64,000 nucleotides of DNA from Verrucomicrobiia bacterium (GTDB lineage: Bacteria; Verrucomicrobiota; Verrucomicrobiia; Verrucomicrobiales; DEV007), in contig JAUIAH010000036.1 of assembly GCA_030425385.1 (NCBI GenBank), forward strand, positions 16,236 through 80,235, in the 5' to 3' direction. The translations under genes were made by a program, and so were the position numbers. Below are positions 7,915-17,292 of this stretch, in pieces; within the stretch, counting starts at the first letter, position 1, and every line of letters starts with the position of its first letter. The notes under the pieces were generated by a model that was not told the origin of the DNA, made no database searches, and worked only from the letters and a program-made list of their open reading frames with translations.

Positions 7915-9654
7915 TCACGATCTCTGGTCGGTTTTCTCTTCGAGAAAGGCGGTCTCACATAATTTCGCATAGGTGCCACCAAGCGCGAGGAGTTCTTCGT
8001 GCGACCCTTCTTCAATCACGCGCCCGCGTTCTAGCACATAGATGCGATCGGCACGGCGAACCGTGGAGAGCCGGTGGGCGATCACCATGCTTGTCCGACT
8101 CGACATGAGTCGTTCGAGGGCTTCTTGAATGATGCGCTCGGTTTCTGTGTCCACACTGGCCGTGGCTTCATCTAGGAGGAGAATGGGAGGATTCTTCAGC
8201 AGTGCGCGTGCGATGGAGATGCGTTGCTTCTCGCCAACACTGAGTTTCACCCCGCGTTCGCCCACGACGGTATCGAGCTGCTCACTCAAGCGCTCGACAA
8301 AGGGTGCCGCATTGGCGATGCGCAAGGCTTCCCACATCTCATCGTCAGTGGCGTCTCGTTTGGCGATGCGGAGATTCTCTCTCACAGAATCATTGAAGAG
8401 AAAGCTCTCCTGAGTGACGTAGCCGATCTGGCTGCGGAGAGAGGTCTTCTGCGTTTCGTGAACGGGCTGGCCATCGATGAGAATCTCCCCCTGATCATGT
8501 TCGTAAAAGCGCGTGAGGAGATTGATAATGGTCGATTTGCCCGCGCCCGTTTGGCCGACGAGAGCGATGGTTTCTCCGGGCGAGGCGTGGAGATTGACGT
8601 CGTGGAGCGTGGGCATCTTGTCGTTGTAAGAAAAGTGTACCCCACGGTAATCAATGGCGCCCTCCACCTTGGTTAATGGGCGTCCGTCTGCCATGCCAGG
8701 CTCATCCTCGGTATCGAGGATCTCGAAGACGCGTTCGCCAGCGGCACGCCCTGCTTGGATGAGCTGATTGAGAGAGTGAAGACGATTGATAGGATCGTAG
8801 AGGAGTTGGAGCATGAGCACAAAGGCGGAGAGTTCTCCTGCTTGGAGATCACCATTGATGGCCGCCTGGCCACCGAACCCTAGCACCAGCACCAATCCTA
8901 AAGCCCCCAGGAAATTCATCCCAGGATTGTAGAGAGCCCACGCTCGCATCACCACCAGTGAGGCTTGTCGCAGGCGATCACTGGAGGCGTTGAAGCGTGC
9001 GTGCTCAGCCTCTTCCATGGTGTATGCCTTGATCTGACGGATGCCTGCGATGTTATCATGTAAGAGGGAATTCATCGCACTCGTCGCTTTCCGCACGCCT
9101 TGGTAGCGTTTGTGGGCGGTGCGTGTGTACAACCAAGCGCCAACCGCGAGAAAGGGCATCGGGATCATGGCGATGAATGCTAGTTTGGCATCGGTGAGAC
9201 ACATCACGGTGGCGATGATCAGAATTTGCAAGACCGCCACGAGCCCTTGTTCGATCCCATCAATCAAGACACGTTCCATGGCGGTCACATCTTCCGCCAC
9301 ACGAGTCATCACATCGCCGGTAGGGCGATTGTCGAACCAGCGCAAACGTAGGCGCTGGATCTTGGCATAGAGTTCGCTGCGCAGATCAAAGATGACCTTC
9401 TGCTCGAAGGTGTTGTTGAGAAAGATCCTGGCAGAATTAAACCCATCCCGCCCAAGGAAGGCTAGCAAGGCCACACCGACGAGGGGCCAGAGGAGTTGGT
9501 GTTGGCCGCCTTCAATGACATCGTCAATGATCACCCGCGTGATCTGAGGGAAGACGATGACGAGAAGGGTGCTGAGGATCGCGCATACCAATTGGGCGAT
9601 CGAGAGCCAGGGATAGCGCTTCGTATAGTTGAAGACACGCAGGGTCGTGCTCAT
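7915..9654 (-). CDS. ABC exporter, fused permease and ATPase (MsbA-like half-transporter)
   Basis: 579 aa: six N-terminal membrane helices (residues about 15-310) followed by a nucleotide-binding domain with Walker A 'GQTGAGKST', Q-loop 'YVTQE', signature 'LSVGEKQRI', Walker B 'ILLLDEATA' and switch 'MVIAHRLST'. All catalytic motifs are intact. Such half-transporters work as homo- or heterodimers exporting lipids, peptides or drugs. No second subunit gene is adjacent, so a homodimer is the simplest guess. Substrate unknown. Divergent from the SanA-like gene, 59 bases apart. Confidence 0.92.
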   Translation of the reverse strand: MSTTLRVFNYTKRYPWLSIAQLVCAILSTLLVIVFPQITRVIIDDVIEGGQHQLLWPLVGVALLAFLGRDGFNSARIFLNNTFEQKVIFDLRSELYAKIQRLRLRWFDNRPTGDVMTRVAEDVTAMERVLIDGIEQGLVAVLQILIIATVMCLTDAKLAFIAMIPMPFLAVGAWLYTRTAHKRYQGVRKATSAMNSLLHDNIAGIRQIKAYTMEEAEHARFNASSDRLRQASLVVMRAWALYNPGMNFLGALGLVLVLGFGGQAAINGDLQAGELSAFVLMLQLLYDPINRLHSLNQLIQAGRAAGERVFEILDTEDEPGMADGRPLTKVEGAIDYRGVHFSYNDKMPTLHDVNLHASPGETIALVGQTGAGKSTIINLLTRFYEHDQGEILIDGQPVHETQKTSLRSQIGYVTQESFLFNDSVRENLRIAKRDATDDEMWEALRIANAAPFVERLSEQLDTVVGERGVKLSVGEKQRISIARALLKNPPILLLDEATASVDTETERIIQEALERLMSSRTSMVIAHRLSTVRRADRIYVLERGRVIEEGSHEELLALGGTYAKLCETAFLEEKTDQRS

Positions 9655-9713
9655 AGTGGAGTCCTTGTGGGAGATTTCCGAAGAAAGATGGTTCTTTCCC
9701 CGTCACACACGCG

Positions 9714-10415
9714 ATGAAACCATTTCGACTCCTTTCCAGCGTCCTCCTGGGCAAGCGCCTGAAGGGCTGGAAACGTGTGCTATTCCTATTGGTTTCGTGG
9801 ATTCCTCTAAGTTTGATGGCATTTGTAGTGCTTTGTAACGTGTTGGTGGTGTGGTCGACGCATAGCTTCATCGCCAGGGATGTCGATTCCGCAAGGGCCA
9901 ATGAGGTCGCGCTCATCTTGGGCACCTCCAAGAAGATTTCGCCGGATCAGGGAAATCGTCACTTTGAGAATCGCATTCGCCGGGCCGGGCAATTGTATCG
10001 GGCCGAGAAAGTGAAGCACCTCCTGGTCAGTGGGGACAATGGCAGTCGCTATTACAACGAGCCGAATGACATGCGAGATGCGTTGGAAGATCTCGGAGTC
10101 CCCCGTTCGCAAATCACACGTGACTTTGCTGGCTTTCGCACCTTGGATTCGATGGTACGTGCCCATGAGATCTTTCAATTGGAGGCCTTCACGGTCGTTT
10201 CCGATGGGTTTCACCTTCCTCGAGCCATCTTCATTGGCAGGCACTTTGGATTGGATGTGGTGGGGGTGGCCTCGGAGCCCGTGCCCATCCGACAGGCGCT
10301 GAAGACGCATGTGCGTGAGTGCCTGGCACGTGTTAAGGCAGTCTTGGATGTTTATGTGTTAGATACGGTGCCTCGCTACGGTGGGAAACCTGAACCTATC
10401 ATGGTGAGTCGTTAG
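9714..10415 (+). CDS. sanA: SanA-like envelope protein (DUF218)
   Basis: 233 aa. One N-terminal membrane helix (residues about 20-45) anchors a periplasmic DUF218 domain. Segments such as 'EVALILGTSKK', 'LLVSGDNGSRYYNEP', 'DFAGFRTLDSMVRA' and the C-terminal 'ARVKAVLDVYVL' closely follow SanA of E. coli, which is linked to vancomycin exclusion and outer-membrane barrier function. The molecular activity of the family is unknown. The next gene starts 10 bases downstream, so the two may be cotranscribed. Confidence 0.85.
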   Translation: MKPFRLLSSVLLGKRLKGWKRVLFLLVSWIPLSLMAFVVLCNVLVVWSTHSFIARDVDSARANEVALILGTSKKISPDQGNRHFENRIRRAGQLYRAEKVKHLLVSGDNGSRYYNEPNDMRDALEDLGVPRSQITRDFAGFRTLDSMVRAHEIFQLEAFTVVSDGFHLPRAIFIGRHFGLDVVGVASEPVPIRQALKTHVRECLARVKAVLDVYVLDTVPRYGGKPEPIMVSR

Positions 10416-10424
10416 CGTTGGGGT

Positions 10425-11330
10425 GTGATCAGCAATCGATCCCTCACACTTCTCCCACAGGTGCTCTTCTGCGCCCTGCTGTGGGGAGGGGCCTTTCCCT
10501 TGATCAAATTTGTCTATCAAGCTTGGGGCACTTACACGTTCATTCTTTGCCTCTTCTTTGCAGGCGTTCGATTCACCCTTGCCGGTCTCGGGATCTTGAT
10601 AGTCTGCCGCGATGTCCGGTCCAAATGGCAGCGAGCAGATAAGAAGCCTCTTGTCATCCTCACCTTGATGCAGACGTGTGCGCAGTATGCTTGCTTCTAT
10701 CTGGGGATGTCAGTGTCAAGTGGCGTGTTAGGATCCCTGTTGGTCGGCTCGGGTAGTTTCTGGTGGGTATTGTTAGCGCCGTCGTTGCTCAAGACGCCAC
10801 GCGCGACCGGAAGGGATTGGCTGGCCCTCACTTTGTGCACGCTGGGGATTGTGCTAGCGGTTTACGCGCCGGGAGCTGGCAGTGGCCGGGTGATCCTGGG
10901 AGCGCTTTGCTTTCTCAGTGCTTCCCTCTTCGGAGCTCTCGGCCTCATTGCCATGCGTCCTTTGAGTCGCACGCTTGATGCGAAGACGGCAACTGGAATC
11001 TCGTTGTTCGCTGGGGGCATGCTCCTGATGCTGATCGGCAGTCCTGCGGCCGCTACCTTCGTGGATAAACTCACCTTGCCCATTGCAATCGCCACCCTGG
11101 CCCTCGCGGCGATTTCCGGACTTGCTTTCAGCGTGTGGAACCGCTTGGCCCATGAATACTCTGTCAATCTCCTCGCCGGCTACCGATTCCTCATCCCCCT
11201 TTCCGGTGCCATCCAAGCGACCCTCTTTGTGGCCAATGAACGCCCTGGGCCAGGATTGATTGCCGGGGGATGGCTGATCATCGCCGCTTTGGTCATCTTG
11301 CAGCGTCCGCGTCGCCGTGTGAACCCCTGA
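10425..11330 (+). CDS. EamA/DMT-superfamily transporter
   Basis: 301 aa, about ten hydrophobic helices arranged as two repeats of five, the usual EamA layout. Starts with GTG at 10425 ten bases after the sanA-like stop; 'LLWGGAFPLIKFVY' is the typical first-helix signature. These transporters export or import small metabolites; no substrate can be inferred. The C-terminus 'QRPRRRVNP' is cytoplasmic and basic. Confidence 0.87.
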   Translation: MISNRSLTLLPQVLFCALLWGGAFPLIKFVYQAWGTYTFILCLFFAGVRFTLAGLGILIVCRDVRSKWQRADKKPLVILTLMQTCAQYACFYLGMSVSSGVLGSLLVGSGSFWWVLLAPSLLKTPRATGRDWLALTLCTLGIVLAVYAPGAGSGRVILGALCFLSASLFGALGLIAMRPLSRTLDAKTATGISLFAGGMLLMLIGSPAAATFVDKLTLPIAIATLALAAISGLAFSVWNRLAHEYSVNLLAGYRFLIPLSGAIQATLFVANERPGPGLIAGGWLIIAALVILQRPRRRVNP

Positions 11331-11349
11331 GAAAGCAAGAAAGTACAGC

Positions 11350-11366
11350 GACTCCTTGGAGGAGTC
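11350..11366 (+). terminator. Possible terminator hairpin after the EamA gene
   Basis: Perfect 7-base inverted repeat (gactcct, 3-base loop, aggagtc) 20 bases after the stop. No T-run follows, so intrinsic termination is uncertain. The next gene starts 134 bases further on. Confidence 0.35.
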
Positions 11367-11499
11367 CGACCAAACAGGCTACAATGAGACGGATTTCAGC
11401 ATCTTCTATATCGAGACCGCGATCCACACTCCCCAATCAAGCATCAGGCTCGGCCGCCAGATCTTCCCGTGATTGATCGGTTCCCGACAGGGTGTTAGC

Positions 11500-13764
11500 A
11501 TGGGGCCCTTGAGTTTACCAGACCCCCTCCTAGATCGTTGCCCCGCCTGTGCCGCTGAGGTAGATGTCACGGGGTGTGCGCCATTCGCACCGGTGATTTG
11601 CCCGGCTTGCGAGGTGGAAGTGCGGGTGCGTCGAACCTTCCAGCAATACGAGATCGAGACGGAAATTGGTCGCGGGGGCATGAGCCGAGTCTTTCGAGCG
11701 CATGATCCCGCCCTGGGGAGGGCGGTCGCGATGAAGGTCCTTCTGGAGAGCTTCCATGACAGTGACGAACGGGTGCAGCAGTTTGAGAAAGAGGCGCAGA
11801 TCACGGCGAGCTTCACCCACCCGCATGTGGTGAAAGTGTATTCTGTGGGGCGTGACCACGCGGATCTCTTTATCGTGATGGAGTTGGTCGAGCACGGAAG
11901 TCTCGATGAGCGCATGCAGAAACAAGGGGCTATCCACGAGTCGCAAGCCTTGAAGTGGATCTTGGAAACCGCGCAGGGGCTCCAGGCCGCCTACCAGAAT
12001 GGCCTGATTCATCGGGATGTGAAGCCTGGGAATATACTCCTCACTCAAGACGGGAGCGCCAAATTGGTGGACTTTGGGTTGGCGCTGATGTTCCGGCGAG
12101 AAGTAGATGAGTCGGAGGACATCTGGGCGACGCCCTACTATGTGGCGCCGGAGAAATTAGCGGGTGCCTCCGAGGACCACCGCAGTGACATCTACAGCCT
12201 GGGAGCGACGCTCTATCATTTGCTCGCGGGCAAGCCAAGCTTTGAGGTGAACACAGGCAGCTATGAGGAGTTGAGTGCCGCCAAGGCACAGGCCCCGGAC
12301 GTCCGCGAGGTGGCCGCACACGTCTCGCCAGGAACCGCCTCCTTGGTAGCAGCGATGATGGATCCTGATCCTGACAAACGTCCAGACAGCTATGATGACC
12401 TGGTGGCTGATCTTGAATCAGCGGCCAACCCGCGGCGATCTGCTCATCCGATCAGTGCCAGCGATCGCTTCCTGGCCAAGCAACAACTTCAGCTTCGCAA
12501 GCGCCGACGCCAGCGTGCCTGGTTCCTGGGTATCTTGGGCGTGGGCTCCTTGGTGCTGGCGGCAGGGGTCTGGCAACTGACGAAACCCTCACCGGAGCAG
12601 TCAACCAACGCGATGACGGTGGAAGAAGAAGGCGTCTCCGAGGAAGTATCGGGTTCCAACCACGAAGTGGCAGACCGCGGATGGCGTAGCCATCAAGGAT
12701 TTCGCGACGGTCGCGAAGCGTTGTTGGCGAGCAACTGGGAGGGTGCCCGAGCACGCTTTGAAGAGATGGCCACGACGACAGAGACGCCTGCCGCGGTGCC
12801 GTGGGCCTGGTACCACGCGGGGCTAGCAGCCCTCTTGCAGGGAGAGCCGTCGAATGCTCGCGAGGCTTTCGCTCATTTGTCAGTGTGGGAGGATGCGCGA
12901 TCCCAATGGCGTGATTTCTTTCGGACGATAGGACAGCATGTGCTCCGTTCTGAGCCGATCCCTCCTAAAGTGGCGAGAGACATGCCAGATGGCTTCTGTC
13001 ATGGTGCCGCTTTGTTAGTTTATGGCTTGCATAACTGGGAAGCTGGAGCCCCTAAAGCGGCTCATGCGCACTGGGAACGTTTCTTCGAGCACCAGCCGGA
13101 GCGGCGGTTTGCCTGGCTCACCGAGTATCGAGCCTTGGTAAGGCCACACATGACAGATCTGGAGCGCTACCTGGCCTTGCCCGATCTAGAGACACTGGTA
13201 GATGCAGAATCGATTCGAAAAGCGCTAGAGAATCTTCCTGATTGGGTGGCGCGAGCGAAGACAGCGCGCGGCAAGGAAGCGTTCCGTGAACGTGAAACCA
13301 TCCTGCGCGAGCGTCTCGAGCGTTTGGAGAATCCCGATCTCGATGGAGAATGGCAGGCAGTCTTAGCGCAATTGGACACTCTGGCAGAATCGCAGGGCTT
13401 TGCGGAGGGTGTGGCGTTGTTAGGAGGGGAGCGAGCGCGTGTTGCCAAAGGGAAGCGGAAAGCGGCATTTGAGGACGTGCTGCATTGGTGGCAGGAGGCG
13501 GGGGCTCTTCAAGAGCGGCTTCAGCATTCCGTGAGTGATCCGTTAGGAAGTGCTGATCCCAAAGGCGTGATCGCACGGGCTCGAGAGAACCTCGCCGCTG
13601 AGCGTGATTCCAACGCATACTATCGCGATTTGGAAGGGCTCATTGCCTTTGCAAGGCTGACAAACCGAGAAGAGAGTGTCCGACCAGAGATCGCGATCTT
13701 GAAACGGGAAAACCGCCCTTTCCGCGAACGCTGGAACCGAATGGCTCATCAGACGTCCCCATGA
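11500..13764 (+). CDS. Membrane Ser/Thr protein kinase with zinc ribbon and TPR-like region
   Basis: Start placed at ATG 11500; an in-frame TTG at 11473 is an alternative. Domain order: a Cys4 zinc ribbon (C14, C17, C34, C37 approximately), a Hanks-type kinase domain with G-loop 'GRGGMSRVF', Lys79, Glu98, catalytic 'HRDVKPGN' (171-178), DFG (191-193) and 'APEKL', one membrane helix (about 341-361), then a long helical extracytoplasmic region (about 380-754). Its '[19 protein letters not shown]' stretch looks TPR-like. All catalytic residues are present, so an active kinase is expected. It is the first gene of a plus-strand run and its stop overlaps the ClpX-like start. Confidence 0.92.
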   Translation: MGPLSLPDPLLDRCPACAAEVDVTGCAPFAPVICPACEVEVRVRRTFQQYEIETEIGRGGMSRVFRAHDPALGRAVAMKVLLESFHDSDERVQQFEKEAQITASFTHPHVVKVYSVGRDHADLFIVMELVEHGSLDERMQKQGAIHESQALKWILETAQGLQAAYQNGLIHRDVKPGNILLTQDGSAKLVDFGLALMFRREVDESEDIWATPYYVAPEKLAGASEDHRSDIYSLGATLYHLLAGKPSFEVNTGSYEELSAAKAQAPDVREVAAHVSPGTASLVAAMMDPDPDKRPDSYDDLVADLESAANPRRSAHPISASDRFLAKQQLQLRKRRRQRAWFLGILGVGSLVLAAGVWQLTKPSPEQSTNAMTVEEEGVSEEVSGSNHEVADRGWRSHQGFRDGREALLASNWEGARARFEEMATTTETPAAVPWAWYHAGLAALLQGEPSNAREAFAHLSVWEDARSQWRDFFRTIGQHVLRSEPIPPKVARDMPDGFCHGAALLVYGLHNWEAGAPKAAHAHWERFFEHQPERRFAWLTEYRALVRPHMTDLERYLALPDLETLVDAESIRKALENLPDWVARAKTARGKEAFRERETILRERLERLENPDLDGEWQAVLAQLDTLAESQGFAEGVALLGGERARVAKGKRKAAFEDVLHWWQEAGALQERLQHSVSDPLGSADPKGVIARARENLAAERDSNAYYRDLEGLIAFARLTNREESVRPEIAILKRENRPFRERWNRMAHQTSP

Positions 13765-15383
13765 ACAATAGCGATCAGAAACCGCCCACCCCTGAGGAGA
13801 TCAGTAAGAAATTGGCTGATTTCATGAAATCGAATTTCGGAGGACAGGTGAATTTCTCCACGTTTCCCGGCATGGGGGAAACGGAAAGCACCAAGGAGGA
13901 ACCTTCCGAAGATCCGCCCGAGTCCCCTGCGAATGACCAATCGATCTTTGATTTCGATTATCGCCCGAAAGACATCAAGCGGCATCTCGACCGGTTCGTC
14001 ATCCGCCAGGAAGAGGCCAAGAAGGTCCTCTCACTAGCAGTGTGCGATCATTACAATCATGCGAAGTATCTCCGGCGCTTGGAGACGGAACAACCAGGCG
14101 CGTCCGATGGGGTGGAGTTTGCCAAGCAGAATGTGATTGTTCTAGGACCGACGGGCGTGGGCAAGACCTACTTGGTGAAACACATCGCCGAGCTCATCGG
14201 GGTGCCTTTCGTCAAGGCGGACGCGACCAAGTTCAGTGAGACAGGCTACGTGGGTGGAGATGTGGATGATTTGGTGCGTGAGTTAGTCAAACGAGCCGAT
14301 GGTGACGTTGAGCTCGCCGAGTACGGGATCGTCTATATTGACGAAATTGATAAGCTTGCGACCAAAGGGAATATGATGGGCCGTGACGTGAGTGGCCGTG
14401 GGGTGCAGACCGCTCTCCTCAAGCTGATGGAGGACACCGAAGTGTCGGTGAGGAATCCCATGGATATTCAAAGTCAGATGCAGGCCATGTTTCAGATGCG
14501 CTCTGGCAAAGGCCCCAAGCGAGACACCGTGCGGACGCGTCATATCCTCTTCATTGTGAGTGGTGCCTTCTCCGGTATGGAAGAGATCATTTCGCGGCGT
14601 ATCGGCGCCCAAGCGATCGGGTTCAAAGCCGTGGCCGGTGGCGGAGACGAGAGCGAGACGCTCTTCCGCAAGGTTTCGACCCAGGACTTCCTGGAGTATG
14701 GGTTCGAAGCGGAGTTCATTGGACGCTTGCCTATCCGGGTGGTCTGCGATCCCCTCAGTGCTTCCGATCTTTGTGAGATCATGGAGAAATCGGAAGGGAG
14801 TCTCATTCGTCAATATGAGAGGGAGTTTGAAGCCTACGGCGTGAAGGCCTCGTTCGAGCGTTCGGCTTTGGAAATCATCGCGCAACGGGCCGTGACCGAG
14901 AAGACAGGCGCACGTGGGCTGATGACCGTGACCGAGGCGATCCTCCGAGATTTCAAGTTTGAGTTGGCAGATTCGGGGTTGTCCGAATTGGTGATCGATG
15001 AGGTGCTGGTGAAGGATCCGAAGCGTGCCTTGGAGGCGGCGCTCGCCCTGTGCGAGGATTCCGAAGCGCAGGCGGCTCAGAATGAGATCCATACCTTTGC
15101 CCATCATTTCCGGGAACAGTTTGGTTTGGAACTGCGATTCACAACGTCGGCGGTTCGCCTCATCGCGCAACGAAGCGGAGATCGCAACATGAGCGCCCTT
15201 GCCTGGTGTGAACAGACATTTGGAGACTATCAGTTTGGCCTCAAACTCATTCAGAAGAACACGCGCCAACGGGTGTTTGAGTTGGGGCCGCGAGCCGTGG
15301 AGGATCCCGAGGGCTTCCTCAGTGATCTCGTCCTCCAGTCCTATTATGCGGCCGCTGAGAATGGCGCAAGTGAGCCTTCATGA
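13761..15383 (+). CDS. ClpX-like AAA+ unfoldase without zinc-binding domain
   Basis: 540 aa. Contains Walker A 'GPTGVGKT' (129-136), the pore loop GYVG (162-165), Walker B 'VYIDEID' (191-197), the Arg finger in 'EFIGRLP' (about 322), sensor-2 'TGARGL' (382-387), and an IGF tripeptide (286-288) where ClpX has its ClpP-docking loop. It lacks the N-terminal Cys4 zinc domain of ClpX, having instead an acidic 60-residue tail, and it carries about 120 extra C-terminal residues. This suggests a specialised paralogue that may still dock ClpP. It starts within the kinase stop (ATGA) and overlaps the next gene by 4 bases. Confidence 0.85.
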   Translation: MNNSDQKPPTPEEISKKLADFMKSNFGGQVNFSTFPGMGETESTKEEPSEDPPESPANDQSIFDFDYRPKDIKRHLDRFVIRQEEAKKVLSLAVCDHYNHAKYLRRLETEQPGASDGVEFAKQNVIVLGPTGVGKTYLVKHIAELIGVPFVKADATKFSETGYVGGDVDDLVRELVKRADGDVELAEYGIVYIDEIDKLATKGNMMGRDVSGRGVQTALLKLMEDTEVSVRNPMDIQSQMQAMFQMRSGKGPKRDTVRTRHILFIVSGAFSGMEEIISRRIGAQAIGFKAVAGGGDESETLFRKVSTQDFLEYGFEAEFIGRLPIRVVCDPLSASDLCEIMEKSEGSLIRQYEREFEAYGVKASFERSALEIIAQRAVTEKTGARGLMTVTEAILRDFKFELADSGLSELVIDEVLVKDPKRALEAALALCEDSEAQAAQNEIHTFAHHFREQFGLELRFTTSAVRLIAQRSGDRNMSALAWCEQTFGDYQFGLKLIQKNTRQRVFELGPRAVEDPEGFLSDLVLQSYYAAAENGASEPS

Positions 15384-15742
15384 GAATGATGCCGCTAGAA
15401 GAGGCTGATATCACGCCCTTCCAACGGCGCGTTTATGAGGCGGTGTTAGAGATTCCTCATGGGTTCGTCACGACTTACCGTTGGTTAGGCTTGGCGATTG
15501 GATGCCGATCGCCCCGCGCGATTGGCCAAGCGCTCCGCAGGAATCCATTTGCGCCGGAGGTGCCCTGCCACCGCATCGTCGCTTCGGATCTCACCATTGG
15601 TGGATTTGCAGGAAAGCGTCAGGGTCCCAAGATTGCCAAGAAACGACGACTTTTGGCGGAAGAGGGCGTCCGGTTTGAGGATGGACGGCTCGCTGATCCG
15701 AACTGCCTCTTCACGTTTGGAATGGAAACCCCGGCTCGATGA
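15380..15742 (+). CDS. MGMT-family protein, single DNA-binding domain with active-site Cys
   Basis: 120 aa covering only the C-terminal domain of O6-alkylguanine-DNA alkyltransferases. 'PCHRIV' keeps the alkyl-acceptor Cys63, unlike alkyltransferase-like proteins that have Trp there. '[20 protein letters not shown]' corresponds to the winged helix with the arginine-finger region, and '[11 protein letters not shown]' is close to the family consensus. It could repair alkylated guanine. Start ATGA overlaps the ClpX-like stop and its own stop overlaps the histidine kinase start. The mixed neighbourhood gives no stress-response context. Confidence 0.85.
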   Translation: MRMMPLEEADITPFQRRVYEAVLEIPHGFVTTYRWLGLAIGCRSPRAIGQALRRNPFAPEVPCHRIVASDLTIGGFAGKRQGPKIAKKRRLLAEEGVRFEDGRLADPNCLFTFGMETPAR

Positions 15743-17292
15743 GGCTGCGATCGTTCCGACTGCGCTTGGCGCTTCTCTCCGCGGGGAGCGCTGCGATTGG
15801 ACTGCTCGTCTTTGGGTGGGCCGCCAGCGGATTGTGGTGGAAAGAGCGGATTGGTCAGTTAGACCGCGATTTGGAGACCGTTGGCTACATGCTCGCCAGT
15901 CGGAATCTTCCGGACGACGGGTGGGAAGCTTTCTTCCGCTCGTTGCAGGGTGTGTTAGGCGAGGAGAAATTTGAATCACGATTTCTGTTAGTCAGTCGCC
16001 TGAATCATGGTGTGGTCTATCAGACGACGAATTGGCCAGAGAACCTGTCTTCGGACGCGTATGCTGCATCTGAGGAGGTATTTGACTGGGTGGATGGGCC
16101 CCCGCCGCCTGCCGGTCCGAGTGGGCGGCCGAAGCGGCGTCCTACCTTGCGGGAATTGGGCGATTTGTCAGACGAAGAACGTCGTCGCTGGCGCCGGGAT
16201 GGGATCGCCCGTCGCCTCGGCATCAAAGGGGGTGTGCGGAAACTGCAACGGGCCCAGTTCTACACCGCCGCCGACGTGGGGAGTCGTTTCCGGATCGGAG
16301 CCTTTGGGAATCGGCGTTACCACCTGCTGCTTGGAGCGGACCTCGCGAACATTGAACAGGAACAGCGGGCTTTGCAGATGACCTTGGCGACCGCGTCCAT
16401 CGGAGCATTGGCGCTGATCGTTGCCGGGGCATGGCTCCTCTCGCGCAAGGCTCTTAGCCCCATCGCAGCCTTGACGGATGCCACCCGACGGGTCTCAGCC
16501 AGTGATCTCAGTCAGCGTCTTGCATTGCCGAACGCCGACCGTGAGTTCGTGCCATTGATAGACGTCTATAATGGAATGATGGAGCGCTTAGAACGGAGTT
16601 TCCACCAGGCCACACGCTTCAGTGCGGATGCCTCTCACGAACTGAAGACGCCAGTGGCCATCATGAAGGGTACGCTTGAGCGCGCCCTGACAGAAGCTCC
16701 AGAGAATTCACGGGAGCAGCGGGTCTACACGGAGCTATTGGAGGAGACGGAGCATCAACAGGCCATTCTCCAAAGCCTGCTGCTACTCGCACGGGCGGAT
16801 TCTGGTCAACTCACGCTGCACCAGGAGCGCTTCTCTTTCAGTGCTCTGGCGACAGATGCGGCAGACGATGCGGAGATGATGGCCGAGGCGTGGGAACTGC
16901 AGATCGAGCGATCCATCACGCCGGAGGTGTCTGTTGAGGGGGATCGTGGATTGCTTCAGCAAGTGCTCCATAATCTCCTCACCAATGCGACGAAATACAA
17001 TCGCCCCGAGGGCACAGTGAGCCTTGTGTTAGAGGTCGACGGAGCCGATGCGGTGTTGCGTGTGGCGAACACCGGCCCTGGCATCCCTATCGAGGCACAG
17101 CCTCGCCTCTTCGAGCGTTTCTATCGCGTCGAAGGATCGCACTCGAATCGCGATGAGGGCATCGGCCTGGGATTGAGTTTATCCCAGGAGATTGTGAAAG
17201 CGCATGGCGGTCAGATCCGCTTGCTGCGGAGTGATGGCAAGGAGACCGTATTCGAAGTGAGATTGCCCGCTGCGCCTCATGAGTTGAAATGA
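15739..17292 (+). CDS. Membrane sensor histidine kinase
   Basis: 517 aa: N-terminal helix (about 10-30), periplasmic sensor region with an unusual Pro-rich stretch ('GPPPPAGPSGRPKRRP'), second helix (about 210-232), HAMP-like linker, HisKA with 'SADASHELKTP' (His300), then HATPase with 'NLLTNATKYN', 'NTGPGIP' and 'GIGLGLSLSQEIV'. All catalytic boxes are present. No response regulator is adjacent; the gene upstream is the MGMT-like protein (ATGA overlap), so the cognate regulator must be elsewhere. The 3' end overlaps the convergent esterase gene by 16 bases. Confidence 0.93.
   Translation: MRLRSFRLRLALLSAGSAAIGLLVFGWAASGLWWKERIGQLDRDLETVGYMLASRNLPDDGWEAFFRSLQGVLGEEKFESRFLLVSRLNHGVVYQTTNWPENLSSDAYAASEEVFDWVDGPPPPAGPSGRPKRRPTLRELGDLSDEERRRWRRDGIARRLGIKGGVRKLQRAQFYTAADVGSRFRIGAFGNRRYHLLLGADLANIEQEQRALQMTLATASIGALALIVAGAWLLSRKALSPIAALTDATRRVSASDLSQRLALPNADREFVPLIDVYNGMMERLERSFHQATRFSADASHELKTPVAIMKGTLERALTEAPENSREQRVYTELLEETEHQQAILQSLLLLARADSGQLTLHQERFSFSALATDAADDAEMMAEAWELQIERSITPEVSVEGDRGLLQQVLHNLLTNATKYNRPEGTVSLVLEVDGADAVLRVANTGPGIPIEAQPRLFERFYRVEGSHSNRDEGIGLGLSLSQEIVKAHGGQIRLLRSDGKETVFEVRLPAAPHELK

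Noticed and set aside
15380..15742. Possible alkyltransferase-like (ATL) protein with inactive site
   Set aside because: The motif is PCHR with the Cys present, so an active MGMT-type site is the better reading.
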